Below are positions 1 to 8,775 of a stretch of 38,628 nt of DNA, piece after piece; position 1 is the first letter of the stretch, and each line of letters starts with the position of its first letter. The position numbers and the translations under genes are program-made. Below the pieces are notes generated by a model. It searched no databases. It had not been told where the DNA came from and saw only the letters and a list, made by a program, of their open reading frames with translations. The DNA is from Flavobacteriales bacterium UBA7325. GTDB lineage: Bacteria; Bacteroidota; Bacteroidia; Flavobacteriales_D; Crocinitomicaceae. The DNA lies in the NCBI GenBank assembly GCA_002471375.1, contig DKPV01000058.1, positions 26,735 to 65,362 on the forward strand, read 5' to 3'.

Positions 1-768
1 GAACAAATGGAAATGCAATTTTTTGTACGCCCTGGAGAGCAAGAAAAATGGTACGAGTACTGGAAGTCGGAACGAATGAAGTGGCATTCCGCTTTAGGAA
101 TCCCTGCTGAAAGTTACCGATTCCATGATCATATTAAAATGGCGCACTATGCAGATGCAGCAAGTGATATTGAATTTGATTTCCCTATGGGGTTCAAAGA
201 GCTTGAAGGCGTTCATTCTAGAACTGATTTCGATTTAAAACAACACGAAGAGCATACAGGAAAGAAACTTCAATACTTCGATCCGGAACTAAATAAAAAC
301 TACGTCCCATACGTGATCGAAACTTCTATTGGACTAGACAGAATGTTCTTGGCCGTTTTAAGTTCGTCATTTAAAAATGAAGATCTTGGAGAAGGAAAAT
401 CAAGAGCAGTGCTTGCATTGCCTGCATCCCTAGCCCCATATAAAGTGGCAGTAATGCCATTGACGAAGAAAGATGGACTCCCAGACAAGGCAAGAGAAAT
501 CATGGATTCGCTCAAATATGATTTCAATTGCGCGTACGATGAAAAAGATTCTCCCGGAAAGAGATATCGCCGCCAAGATGCGATTGGAACTCCCTTCTGT
601 GTGATGGTAGATCATGAATCTTTGGAAAATGACACAGTAACAATTCGCGACAGAGATACTATGGAACAAGAACGTGTATCGATTTCTGAATTGAATTCTA
701 TAATTGCAAAAAGAGTGAGTTTCAAAGCTTTATTGCAAGGAGAAGCTGTTACTTTGCAATCTAATTAA
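1..768 (+). CDS. glyS: glycyl-tRNA synthetase, 3' part (5' end outside window)
   Basis: Charges tRNA-Gly with glycine in the cytoplasm. The reading frame is open from base 1 with no stop, so the gene begins upstream and only the last ~255 codons are here. What is present is the C-terminal half of the catalytic domain and the anticodon-binding domain of the homodimeric (eukaryote/archaeal-like) class II GlyRS used by Bacteroidota: the E-Q-M-E-M-Q-F-F segment at the window edge, a motif 3 stretch around IGLDRM, and the late RRQDAIGTPFCVMVD segment typical of class IIa anticodon-binding domains. The family is usually about 500 residues, so roughly half is visible. The stop is 6 bp before the era start, suggesting co-transcription. 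The assignment is firm; the true start cannot be seen. Confidence 0.95.
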   Translation, partial: EQMEMQFFVRPGEQEKWYEYWKSERMKWHSALGIPAESYRFHDHIKMAHYADAASDIEFDFPMGFKELEGVHSRTDFDLKQHEEHTGKKLQYFDPELNKNYVPYVIETSIGLDRMFLAVLSSSFKNEDLGEGKSRAVLALPASLAPYKVAVMPLTKKDGLPDKAREIMDSLKYDFNCAYDEKDSPGKRYRRQDAIGTPFCVMVDHESLENDTVTIRDRDTMEQERVSISELNSIIAKRVSFKALLQGEAVTLQSN

Positions 769-774
769 GTCGAT

Positions 775-1650
775 ATGGCGCACAAGTCTGGTTTCGTAAA
801 TATTGTTGGAAGTCCAAATGTTGGCAAGTCTACACTGATGAATAAATTGGTCGGTGAGAAGTTATCCATTGTCACGAGCAAGGCGCAAACAACACGTCAC
901 CGTATTCATGGCATAGTTAACACCGAGGATTATCAAGTTGTTTTTTCGGACACCCCAGGAGTTGTTAATGCAGCTTACAAGCTTCATGAAAACATGATGG
1001 GTTACGTCAATTCATCACTACAGGATGCTGATGTACTACTTTTCATTACGGACACAAAAGAGACCGAAATGAACCATGTGGAAACGCTTGCGAAGATTCA
1101 GCAGTTAAAAGTTCCTGTGATCTGTTTGATCAATAAAATGGACCTCACGGATCAAGCGAGAATGAAAAAGACACTTGAGTATTGGCAAGAGAAGTTGCCG
1201 AATGCGAACGTCTTTCCTATTTCTGCACTTCACGGTTTCAACGTTGATAGTGTTTGGGAATGCATTCTTAATAATTTACCCGATGGGCCTGCTTATTTTG
1301 ATAAAGAGGCAATTTCTGATCGCCCGATGAGGTTTTTTGTCTCTGAAATTATTCGCGAGAAAATCTTCATCCACTGTAAGAAGGAGATTCCTTATGCATG
1401 TCAAGTTGAGATTGAAGAATATAAGGTTGAGCCAGATATCACGCGAATTAGAGCACTTGTAATCGTTGAACGAGATTCTCAAAAAGGAATTATTATTGGC
1501 AAGGGCGGAACAATGCTTAAGCGTATTGGGCGTGAAGCACGAATAGAAATAGAACGTTTTATCGAAGCAAAAGTCTTTCTTGAAACCTTTGTGAAGGTTG
1601 ATAAGGACTGGAGAGCTTCAGAAGGTAAATTGAAGAAATACGGATATTAG
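775..1650 (+). CDS. era: GTPase Era
   Basis: Essential GTPase that binds the 3' end of 16S rRNA and helps 30S subunit maturation. The 291-residue length is normal for the family. The G domain shows the P-loop GSPNVGKST at residues 12-20, the switch II DTPG at 59-62 and the guanine-specificity NKMD at 120-123. The C-terminal KH RNA-binding domain shows its GKGG loop at 242-245. The ATG lies 6 bp after the glyS stop, and the TAG stop abuts the ATG of der with no spacer, so glyS, era and der are probably one transcript with coupled translation of era and der. No anomaly seen. Confidence 0.97.
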   Translation: MAHKSGFVNIVGSPNVGKSTLMNKLVGEKLSIVTSKAQTTRHRIHGIVNTEDYQVVFSDTPGVVNAAYKLHENMMGYVNSSLQDADVLLFITDTKETEMNHVETLAKIQQLKVPVICLINKMDLTDQARMKKTLEYWQEKLPNANVFPISALHGFNVDSVWECILNNLPDGPAYFDKEAISDRPMRFFVSEIIREKIFIHCKKEIPYACQVEIEEYKVEPDITRIRALVIVERDSQKGIIIGKGGTMLKRIGREARIEIERFIEAKVFLETFVKVDKDWRASEGKLKKYGY

Positions 1651-2961
1651 ATGAGTAACATTATAGCAATTGTAGGTCGACCAAATGTTGGTAAATCAAC
1701 GCTTTTTAATCGTTTGACAGAATCGACGCGAGCAATCGTTAAAGAAGTTAGCGGAGTTACTAGAGATCGTTTATACGGTCGTGGAGAGTGGAATGGCGTC
1801 GACTTTTCTGTGATTGATACTGGAGGTTACGTAAAAGGATCCGACGATATTTTCGAGGCTGAAATTCGTAAGCAAGTTGAAATTGCGATCGATGAGGCGA
1901 ATGTTATAATATTCGTGACTGATGTCATGGTTGGAATTGTCGATCTTGACGAAATGGTTGCCCGCCTACTGAGAAAATCAGGGAAGAAAGTCTTTATTGC
2001 TGCTAACAAAGTTGATAACACAGCAAGAGTAGGAATGTCCGCTGAATTTTGGAACCTTGGACTAGGAGATGTTTATGATCTATCTGCAACGAATGGTAGT
2101 GGATCTGGAGATTTACTTGATGACATCGTGAAGGAATTCGATAAGGAGGATAAGTCTAAACGTGAAGAAGACGACTTACCGCATATCGCTGTTGTTGGAA
2201 AACCAAACGTAGGTAAATCTTCATTGGTGAATGCGGTAACAGGTGAAGAACGAAATATCGTCACGGACATTTCAGGAACAACACGTGATTCAATTAACAC
2301 GCGATACAATGCCTTTGGATTTGATTTTATGCTTGTGGATACTGCAGGAATTAGAAAGAAAGCCAAAGTTCATGAAGACATCGAATACTACTCTGTATTG
2401 AGGTCGGTTCGTGCAATTGAAGGTTCCGATGTCTGTATTTTCATGATTGATGCCGAAGAAGGGATCCAAAAGCAAGACCTGAATATCTTCTATGTTATCG
2501 AGAAGAATGCGAAAGGTATTGTTGTATTGGTGAACAAATGGGATTTGATCGATAAGGATCACAAGACCATGGGAGAATACGAAGATATGGTCCGTGAGCA
2601 ACTTGCACCATTTAATGATGTTCCGATCATATTTACATCAACAATAACAAAGCAACGTATTCATAAAGCGTTGGAGACAGCGATGGAGGTTTATGAAAAC
2701 AGGACGAAGAAAATTTCTACTTCTGTTTTAAATGATGTGATGCTACAAATCATTGAAGCTACTCCTCCACCATCAACAAAAGGAAAGTATGTACGAATTA
2801 AGTATGTTCAGCAGCTTCCGACGCATGCTCCCGCATTCGCTTTCTTTTGTAATCTTCCGCAATATATCCCGGACAGTTACAAGCGCTTCTTAGAAAACCG
2901 TCTTCGTGATGAGTTTGATTTTACTGGAGTCCCTGTAAAGATCTTTTTTAGAAAAAAATAA
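1651..2961 (+). CDS. der: GTPase Der (EngA), double G-domain ribosome assembly factor
   Basis: Essential GTPase for 50S subunit assembly. Der is recognised by two consecutive G domains in one chain: the first has GRPNVGKST at residues 9-17 and NKVD at 119-122, the second GKPNVGKSS at 183-191 and NKWD at 295-298. A KH-like C-terminal domain follows. The 436-residue length matches the family. Its start codon directly follows the era stop codon. It is the last gene of the glyS-era-der run; the 93 bp after it hold only a weak stem with a short T run and no gene. Confidence 0.97.
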   Translation: MSNIIAIVGRPNVGKSTLFNRLTESTRAIVKEVSGVTRDRLYGRGEWNGVDFSVIDTGGYVKGSDDIFEAEIRKQVEIAIDEANVIIFVTDVMVGIVDLDEMVARLLRKSGKKVFIAANKVDNTARVGMSAEFWNLGLGDVYDLSATNGSGSGDLLDDIVKEFDKEDKSKREEDDLPHIAVVGKPNVGKSSLVNAVTGEERNIVTDISGTTRDSINTRYNAFGFDFMLVDTAGIRKKAKVHEDIEYYSVLRSVRAIEGSDVCIFMIDAEEGIQKQDLNIFYVIEKNAKGIVVLVNKWDLIDKDHKTMGEYEDMVREQLAPFNDVPIIFTSTITKQRIHKALETAMEVYENRTKKISTSVLNDVMLQIIEATPPPSTKGKYVRIKYVQQLPTHAPAFAFFCNLPQYIPDSYKRFLENRLRDEFDFTGVPVKIFFRKK

Positions 2962-2983
2962 GCTGAACAGCGACTAGCTTTTT
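2960..2983 (+). terminator. weak terminator-like hairpin after der
   Basis: Just after the der stop codon, AAGCT (2960-2964) can pair with AGCTT (2976-2980) across an 11-base loop and is followed by Ts. The stem is only five pairs with two G-C pairs, so this is a weak candidate. It is supported mainly by its position at the end of the operon. Confidence 0.25.
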
Positions 2984-3054
2984 AACGGGTTACCTGTTGA
3001 AAAATTTACTCAGCATCAAGTTACATTCCCTCGAGAATGAGCTAGCTTGCGTTT

Positions 3055-3927
3055 ATGCGATATGCTGCAATTGATATAGGTACGAACGCGGCACGATTAC
3101 TCATTGGTGAGGTAGTGCGAGATGGCGAATCAGCCTATGTACAGAAGTTATCTTATACCCGTGTTCCCCTTCGACTTGGTGAGAGTGTTTTCGATTCAGG
3201 TGATATTTCTAAAAAGAAGGCGGAGGATTTTGTAAAAACCATCCAGGCATTCAAACTGATTTCTGACATTTTCAATGTTTCAAAGATTAGAGCCTGCGCG
3301 ACCTCAGCGATGCGAGAGGCATCGAATGGAGATGAAGTTCAAAAACTGATCAAGGACAAAACGGGCGTCAACATAGAAGTTATTTCAGGGCAAGAAGAAG
3401 CAAAGTTGATTTTTTCAACGTTCTTCCTATTAAACATTGATCGCTCTATACCCTTCGTGGTTGTTGATGTTGGTGGAGGCAGCACAGAAGTTAGTGTTTT
3501 TGAAAACGGTGAACGTGTTGAAGCAAAGTCATTTAAAATTGGCACTCTACGCCTACTTCGAGGAAAGGCTAATGAGAATATTTGGTCCCAAATGCATGAT
3601 TGGCTATCTGAGCACATTGACTTATCAGAGATTCATCAAATTTATGCGACTGGTGGTAACATCAATAAGACCCATAAATTACTAGGCGCAGGTTATATGG
3701 AACCGATTCTTCTAACCGAGATTGTTGATCTACATGATCGATTAAAATCGATGCCCATTAACGAACGTATTTCTGAATACCAACTCAAGCCAGATCGTGC
3801 AGATGTAATTGTTCCAGCTCTTGACATCTATGCGTATATACTAAATGAACTTGCCTGTACGGAACTGCTAGTCCCCAAAATTGGGCTAGCAGATGGGATG
3901 ATCTACACGATGGATTTAGAAGATTAA
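3055..3927 (+). CDS. Ppx/GppA-family phosphatase (exopolyphosphatase-like)
   Basis: Member of the ASKHA-fold Ppx/GppA family, which hydrolyses polyphosphate or the 5'-phosphate of pppGpp. The 290-residue length fits the short, two-domain form common in Bacteroidota and lacks the C-terminal HD-like extension of E. coli Ppx. Visible motifs are the phosphate-1 loop AAIDIGTNAARLL at residues 4-16 and the phosphate-2 loop VDVGGGSTEVSVF at 137-149, where E145 is near the expected active-site region. Which substrate is used cannot be told from sequence. The stop codon overlaps by 4 bp the stop of the convergent TonB-domain gene. Confidence 0.9.
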   Translation: MRYAAIDIGTNAARLLIGEVVRDGESAYVQKLSYTRVPLRLGESVFDSGDISKKKAEDFVKTIQAFKLISDIFNVSKIRACATSAMREASNGDEVQKLIKDKTGVNIEVISGQEEAKLIFSTFFLLNIDRSIPFVVVDVGGGSTEVSVFENGERVEAKSFKIGTLRLLRGKANENIWSQMHDWLSEHIDLSEIHQIYATGGNINKTHKLLGAGYMEPILLTEIVDLHDRLKSMPINERISEYQLKPDRADVIVPALDIYAYILNELACTELLVPKIGLADGMIYTMDLED

Positions 3928-4187
3928 TACGTGACTGGAACTGTCATATAGACTGGAACCTTTTTACCGTCTTTCTCTCCAGGTATCCATTTGGGCATAC
4001 GAGAAATAATATTCAAAGCCTCTTTATCGAGTTCTTTATAAAAGCCGCGTGCTATTGCTGCATGTGATACACTTCCATCCGGATTAACAACAAAACGAAC
4101 ATAAACTGTTCCATGTGCCGGAATTGAAGTTCGGTGGCTTTTATTATCTTCAATAAACACGTTCATTTCACCGATTCTAGTTAGCAT
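3924..4187 (-). CDS. minimal TonB C-terminal domain protein
   Basis: A short protein of 87 residues if it starts at 4187, whose C-terminal ~65 residues are a recognisable TonB C-terminal domain: a GTVYVRFVV strand, NPDGSV turn, the LDKEALNII helix and the PKWIPG turn before the last strand. In ordinary TonB proteins this domain contacts the plug of outer-membrane receptors and follows a membrane anchor and a proline-rich linker; neither is seen here. The ATG at 4187 lies four bases after the stop of the upstream giant gene. An in-frame ATG at 4259 would add 24 residues (111 in all) but would overlap that gene by 68 bp, so I prefer 4187. Domain assignment is good, but start and cellular location are uncertain. 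It could be a truncated relic. Confidence 0.7.
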   Translation of the reverse strand: MLTRIGEMNVFIEDNKSHRTSIPAHGTVYVRFVVNPDGSVSHAAIARGFYKELDKEALNIISRMPKWIPGEKDGKKVPVYMTVPVTY

Positions 4188-4191
4188 GACT

Positions 4192-7100
4192 CTAGAAGAA
4201 TGCACGTACTTCCATACCTCCAGAATGAATCGCTCGATTATCTTCTGATTTTCTTCCATTATATTGAATCGATAACTGCAAATTCTTAGAAATCGTTCTT
4301 TGGTATCCTACATTCCATGTATAATTGACGCCAGGTTTTAAGGCCTCCAACATCTCAAATCCCAATGCTGAATTCGGGTCGCCATTGTAATCAATGATCA
4401 CGGTTTTTAAACCTCCCACTAGACTTCCTTTTTGGGCCTGATTATACTTGAAAGTTGATCCAAACTCCTTAACCTCTGCGGTTTCAACACCTAATGATGG
4501 GTCATTCTCTTTTACGGAGTAGCGCCCATCAAGCGTAATTCTAAAAGTTGTCGATGGTTGATAAATCAAGCTTGGTTCAATAAAGTAATAATCAATGGAA
4601 TAATTACGGCCTGTTGTATAATCTGCTTCCGATTCCTTCACACCTACTTTTGCTGAGGTCTCAATTGAAAACTTCTTCTTAATGTTCCATCGAATGCTCA
4701 CCTCTTGGAATCGATTCCTTCTCGAATCAAATCCTGTTGCAAGTAATGATTTACTTCTACTATCCTGCACATTGTATTGTGCTCCAATCACACTTGAAGT
4801 TCTGTTAAAGTAAACCGTATTTCTCAAGTTGGTACTCGTTGAAATTAGGTTAGTATCATCAATTGCCGTAAAGAATGGATTGAAAGCTTCGCTTCCGTTA
4901 AAATAATCAGTTTTACGTCGAATTCTAACTCGTGCTTGATCCGAAAATCGTGTCATAAACTTGAGGAATCCTTTTTTACTACCCCAGATTCTTTCCGGTC
5001 TCCAATAGAGCGACTGATTGAATTCATTCGAATAGGTCTTCACGTACTCGTTACTCGGTGTAAATACACGAATATAGCTCGCTTGATCAACAAATTGAGC
5101 AATCTCAAATTCATTCAAATCTTTAATCCCATCACCATTGTAATCGATCCAAGTATAGACACCCTGACCTGCATTAACCTCGATATAAATAAACTCTCGC
5201 TTCAGTTCTAAGCCAGAACCTACTTCATAAAATGTATTTAAACTTAGGGCGCCATTCAAAACTCTAGCTTGATAATCAACCCTCCCCAAAAGGGTGTTCT
5301 CTGGAGTTTGACTAATTAGATTTTCATCCTTAATTACCAATTCTCGATAACTCGTGATAAAATTCAATTTATGGTTTCTCCATTCTGTAATATTCAATTC
5401 CGCACCAATAGACCTGGCCTTCGCGGCTCGCGACAATTGGGTACTATCGGATCGATCATCAATTCGTTCACGATAAAAAATCTTGTACTCATTTTTAATC
5501 GAATCACTATTCGCAATGTAAAACTGATAATCGAAGAACTGATAACTTGATGGTTCAAGTAAAGTCGTCTTAAACTTGTTTAATTCATGATCATCACGAT
5601 AACCCAACCTGAACCAGCCCAACTGTTGTGAAACATCTACCCGATGACGAATATATTCATTCGCCTGCTCCGCTTTACTGGACAAATAACTCCCATCCCA
5701 ATTTGCAGAAAATCCCTTTTGCTTCCAACGACCATTTCCAAACATTCGAAGACCTTCATAATCTCCTCCAATACTATATTGTTGCCCTGAAAAATTGATA
5801 TTTCCGAACTTTCTATTCATAAAATTTGCTCCTAGTCGTGAAACAACTTCGTTGCCATTATAACCTTTATTTCTTGTGTTCCAGTCTCTGTCGAACTCAA
5901 CCGTTCTATAATTTTCAATCGGATTAAAGTTGCGATCTCTTGCTTCGATTTGAGCTGTAGTTCGAAGAATCCAATTTGGAAGACTATCCTTAGATAGCGG
6001 AAGATCTCCTATTAATCGAGCCATTGTTCCAAAACTCTGATCATCTCCAGAATCTGCTCTTGAAAAAGTGTTTAGATCGTTCTTCGAATAGGCAACTTCA
6101 GTTTCTAGTCTGAGATTTTTAGTGAGCTTGAACTTCGCCCCAGCGGATATCATTTGCCTTTGCTTTGGAGTAATGATAGTTCTGGAAGCATCATAATCGC
6201 CAGTACTTTGACCCAATAAAGGCTGAGACCAAACAAATACTTTACCCAGCGCATTGTAGTGGCTGAATTTGTAATCTCCTTTATTCTCTCCGACGTATTG
6301 AAAGGTAGCCCGATATAAGGCAGAATCTGGGTGTACCGAATATACGAGCACCGAATCATACCCGAGAGAATCAACTAGCTTATAGATGTTTTGATTCTCA
6401 AAAAAACCAATGGAGTCAATACTCGTTGTACGAGCCAAGTCAAGTGTATCACCGATTTGAGAAAGAAGTGTCTTTTGACCAATCGATAACGGCTGCTGAA
6501 GCGTCTGATTCTTTGCATCCTGCTCCGAGTAACCATTGATCCAGAATTCCATTCGTTTTCCTTTATAGGTAGTCGAAGTCTGCATCAATGACCTTGCATA
6601 GTTTTGGTCGGAATATTGAAACTCTACTACGATTCTGGAATCTTTCGTTATTTGATGCCGTGCCGTGAATGTTACTTCAGCCGTATTGTAATCAATTACA
6701 TAATCAAATGATTGTCCACGCTTGAGTTCCTTGCCATCTAAATATATACGCTCTGTCCCTGAGAGAATAATAATGAATGGCTCATTCTGTGCCCCTCTCA
6801 ACCTATAAGGACCTTGGTTTCCTTCAATTCCAGGAATTATTTGACGTTGGAATTTGCCTCTTGACAAAGCCCCACTGACTTGGGTTTTCCAGACACGATT
6901 AGTATCTGCAGTCCACTGATAATTCACCGTTAATCCTTGCGCTCTTTTCTTGTAGGTAAGAAAATGCCCTTTTGGTTTATATATCCAGAAATCACCGGCG
7001 ATCATTTTGAAACGATCATTATAAACCTGAATAAAGACCTGATCAAATTCCCGTAATTTGTTTGTGTTTCCGTCTGGCTGTATAGGAAGATTGTCATCGG

Positions 7101-7629
7101 AGACAGAAGCCAAAAGCTTCAGGTTTGGTGCAATTTGACCCGACAACTCCAAGTTCAGCGTAGAATTCACTCCTAAATCCTGATTATTTCCGAATGAAAT
7201 TCCTCTAGAAATACTCCCTTCTTTGTTCAGACCGGGGCCACCGAAAAGATCTGAAGTGATCGATGGTGTACTTATTAAAAATTCATCTCGCATTCCTTTA
7301 TCGCGGGAGTAAATCACGCTCGTATCTCTAAGGGCATAACTCTGAGATAAATTCATGGGTAATACGCGGTATTCGAGTTGAATGGAATCTTCACACTTAT
7401 CATGCAATATCAGCATAGCACTAGCGTAATTCAATGCATAAGCATCAGGCGGAATTGAATTATTGCCACATGATATATTAAATGAATTTGGATAAACCGA
7501 AAGCGTATCAATCAATAGAGTGTCAGCAGATGCTAGAGTTTTTTGCCTTAGACTAGAATATTGCGACCAACCGATCATCGGAAGGAAAACCGCAAGTAAT
7601 AGCATCAGAAAATTGTTAAAAACGCGCAT
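4192..7629 (-). CDS. very large outer-membrane beta-barrel-like protein
   Basis: A protein of about 1145 residues with an N-terminal signal peptide (hydrophobic stretch ending near GWSQ) and then long runs of alternating polar and hydrophobic/aromatic residues ending in F-F, the pattern of an outer-membrane barrel. Near residue 290 there is a segment with G-N-Q-G-P-Y-R-L and Y-L-D-G-K-E-L, then V-I-D-Y-N-T-A-E-V-T-F, which I associate with a family of large surface proteins in Bacteroidota. Near residue 830 a D-Y-N-G-D-G-I-K-D calcium-loop-like motif appears. I cannot name a function. A GTG at 7635 is in frame, but it overlaps a promoter-like TACATTCG, so the ATG at 7629 was chosen. A TonB-domain gene follows four bases after its stop. 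Confidence 0.75.
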   Translation of the reverse strand: MRVFNNFLMLLLAVFLPMIGWSQYSSLRQKTLASADTLLIDTLSVYPNSFNISCGNNSIPPDAYALNYASAMLILHDKCEDSIQLEYRVLPMNLSQSYALRDTSVIYSRDKGMRDEFLISTPSITSDLFGGPGLNKEGSISRGISFGNNQDLGVNSTLNLELSGQIAPNLKLLASVSDDNLPIQPDGNTNKLREFDQVFIQVYNDRFKMIAGDFWIYKPKGHFLTYKKRAQGLTVNYQWTADTNRVWKTQVSGALSRGKFQRQIIPGIEGNQGPYRLRGAQNEPFIIILSGTERIYLDGKELKRGQSFDYVIDYNTAEVTFTARHQITKDSRIVVEFQYSDQNYARSLMQTSTTYKGKRMEFWINGYSEQDAKNQTLQQPLSIGQKTLLSQIGDTLDLARTTSIDSIGFFENQNIYKLVDSLGYDSVLVYSVHPDSALYRATFQYVGENKGDYKFSHYNALGKVFVWSQPLLGQSTGDYDASRTIITPKQRQMISAGAKFKLTKNLRLETEVAYSKNDLNTFSRADSGDDQSFGTMARLIGDLPLSKDSLPNWILRTTAQIEARDRNFNPIENYRTVEFDRDWNTRNKGYNGNEVVSRLGANFMNRKFGNINFSGQQYSIGGDYEGLRMFGNGRWKQKGFSANWDGSYLSSKAEQANEYIRHRVDVSQQLGWFRLGYRDDHELNKFKTTLLEPSSYQFFDYQFYIANSDSIKNEYKIFYRERIDDRSDSTQLSRAAKARSIGAELNITEWRNHKLNFITSYRELVIKDENLISQTPENTLLGRVDYQARVLNGALSLNTFYEVGSGLELKREFIYIEVNAGQGVYTWIDYNGDGIKDLNEFEIAQFVDQASYIRVFTPSNEYVKTYSNEFNQSLYWRPERIWGSKKGFLKFMTRFSDQARVRIRRKTDYFNGSEAFNPFFTAIDDTNLISTSTNLRNTVYFNRTSSVIGAQYNVQDSRSKSLLATGFDSRRNRFQEVSIRWNIKKKFSIETSAKVGVKESEADYTTGRNYSIDYYFIEPSLIYQPSTTFRITLDGRYSVKENDPSLGVETAEVKEFGSTFKYNQAQKGSLVGGLKTVIIDYNGDPNSALGFEMLEALKPGVNYTWNVGYQRTISKNLQLSIQYNGRKSEDNRAIHSGGMEVRAFF

Positions 7630-7634
7630 TAACA

Positions 7635-7642
7635 CGAATGTA
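7635..7642 (-). promoter_or_regulatory. -7 promoter element (TACATTCG) for the large barrel protein
   Basis: Matches the Bacteroidota -7 consensus TAnnTTTG except for C in place of the third T. It ends five bases before the ATG at 7629, so a transcript from it would have almost no leader. No convincing -33 TTTG is visible at the usual spacing. Confidence 0.35.
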
Positions 7643-7739
7643 CAACGTTCAAAGCAGAAAAATCGTGTTTGACCGTACCATTAAAATCCATCCAAATCGT
7701 AAAGAAGGTTAAAAACGCCACTAACGCCTGAAAATGATT

Positions 7740-7747
7740 TAGTTTTG
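7740..7747 (+). promoter_or_regulatory. -7 promoter element (TAGTTTTG) for the NlpC/P60 gene
   Basis: Perfect TAnnTTTG match ending four bases before the ATG at 7752. Transcription from such an element normally begins a few bases downstream, that is at or next to the start codon. A clear -33 box is not seen. Confidence 0.4.
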
Positions 7748-7751
7748 CAAT

Positions 7752-8222
7752 ATGAAATTTGTCTTCATAGTGATGTCTGTTCTAATTCCGTTTGTATCCA
7801 ACTCGCAGGAGGCTTGGGAACAGAGAGCTGACTCTCTCGTTTCAGTAGCTCAAGCGCAACTTGGGACACCATATGTTTGGGCTACTTCAAAAGCGAATAT
7901 CAGTTTTGACTGTTCTGGCTTCACATCGTATGTTTATGGCTCATTCGATATTACGGATTGTCGAAGTTCAAAAGGCTATGGTGCATTGGGTAAAGAAGTT
8001 CAGCTTGATGAAGCGCGGAAAGGTGATTGCTTGTTATTTGCAGGGACAACGCCTGGAAGTAAAACGATTGGTCATGTTGGAATTGTAATCGAGAACAATG
8101 AAAATGGACTTAAGTTTATACATTGCTCAAGTTCAAAAAAGCATTTTGGGGTGGTTGAAACCGACTATTATGCCTCCGGTTATCCAAAACGGTTTTTAGA
8201 AGTCAGGCGACTTTTCGATTAG
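7752..8222 (+). CDS. secreted NlpC/P60-family peptidoglycan hydrolase
   Basis: Predicted cysteine peptidase cutting stem peptides of peptidoglycan. The 156-residue protein has a short signal peptide (K2 followed by a hydrophobic stretch to about residue 18) and one NlpC/P60 domain. The catalytic triad is visible: Cys54 in FDCSGF, His108 in GHVGIV and His124 in FIHCSS. There is no separate SH3 or LysM cell-wall binding domain, as in short exported NlpC proteins of Bacteroidota. The ATG at 7752 gives the full signal peptide; the next ATG at 7773 would truncate it. Its stop overlaps the stop of the convergent HATPase gene by 4 bp (TTAG). Confidence 0.9.
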   Translation: MKFVFIVMSVLIPFVSNSQEAWEQRADSLVSVAQAQLGTPYVWATSKANISFDCSGFTSYVYGSFDITDCRSSKGYGALGKEVQLDEARKGDCLLFAGTTPGSKTIGHVGIVIENNENGLKFIHCSSSKKHFGVVETDYYASGYPKRFLEVRRLFD

Positions 8223-8665
8223 TTCATCTCATTAATCTCTACCTCACTTTGCATCTTGAAGCAGAAATCATAGGAGGTCCTACTTGACATAGTAGACCTA
8301 CTATACGTTCCATCGAGCTGCTCGGTAAATGTTTCAATCAGGAGCATTCCGAATGATTCATCTGAAGTGTCGCTCCATGTGCCGTTGTCAGAATACCTAA
8401 GATGAATCTCGTCCGCTTCATTTATCATGTAAATTTTAACCAGAGGTTCTTGAACGTTCGCAAAGGCGTGCTTCACAGAGTTCGTAATTAGCTCTGTAAT
8501 TATTAATGCTATCCGCACTACCGTTTTTACACCAATTTGATCGATTTCGATGTTCAATTCACACCTAATTTTAGATTTAGTGTCATTTGTTCTAAGAATA
8601 TCAGCGCTCAACGATTCTAAATAATCACCTCCATCTAAAGTAGGGGCCTTAAAAATACCTAGCAT
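8219..8665 (-). CDS. orphan HATPase-domain protein (HisKA_2-type kinase C-terminus or RsbW-like)
   Basis: A 148-residue soluble protein made almost only of a GHKL ATP-binding domain: N-box ITELITNSVKHAF at residues 56-68 with N62, G1 box SDNGTW at 92-97 and a short G2-like SFGMLLI at 104-110. The pattern, including EQLDGTYS near the end, resembles the ATPase domain of HisKA_2/HWE histidine kinases, but no sensor or complete dimerisation/phospho-acceptor domain is present. In-frame stops close upstream make a longer 5' end unlikely. It may be an anti-sigma-type kinase or a kinase remnant. It is divergent from the histidine kinase at 8776, with 110 bp between them. Confidence 0.7.
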   Translation of the reverse strand: MLGIFKAPTLDGGDYLESLSADILRTNDTKSKIRCELNIEIDQIGVKTVVRIALIITELITNSVKHAFANVQEPLVKIYMINEADEIHLRYSDNGTWSDTSDESFGMLLIETFTEQLDGTYSRSTMSSRTSYDFCFKMQSEVEINEMN

Positions 8666-8684
8666 GGTTAATTCTAATAGAGCA

Positions 8685-8692
8685 CGAAAGTA
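8685..8692 (-). promoter_or_regulatory. -7-like element (TACTTTCG) for the HATPase gene
   Basis: One mismatch to TAnnTTTG, ending 19 bases before the ATG at 8665 in the divergent intergenic region. It is the same TTCG variant seen in front of three other genes in this window. Confidence 0.3.
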
Positions 8693-8759
8693 ATGAATTC
8701 TTGATCACTGAACGCAAGTTAAAAAACGTTAAGCACTTCAAGCGTACGATCGATTCACT

Positions 8760-8767
8760 TACATTCG
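8760..8767 (+). promoter_or_regulatory. -7-like element (TACATTCG) for the histidine kinase
   Basis: One mismatch to TAnnTTTG, ending eight bases before the ATG at 8776. If it is used, the upstream TTG at 8701 cannot be the start, in agreement with the position of the first membrane helix. Confidence 0.3.
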
Positions 8768-8775
8768 CTTATATC

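Noticed and set aside
4192..4259. Programmed frameshift joining the giant barrel protein to the TonB domain
   Set aside because: No obvious slippery heptamer or hairpin was seen, and an ATG lies four bases after the stop, so a separate gene is simpler.
8701..8775. TTG start that would lengthen the histidine kinase by 25 residues
   Set aside because: The ATG at 8776 is directly followed by the first membrane helix and is preceded by a promoter-like element that would make the TTG untranslated.
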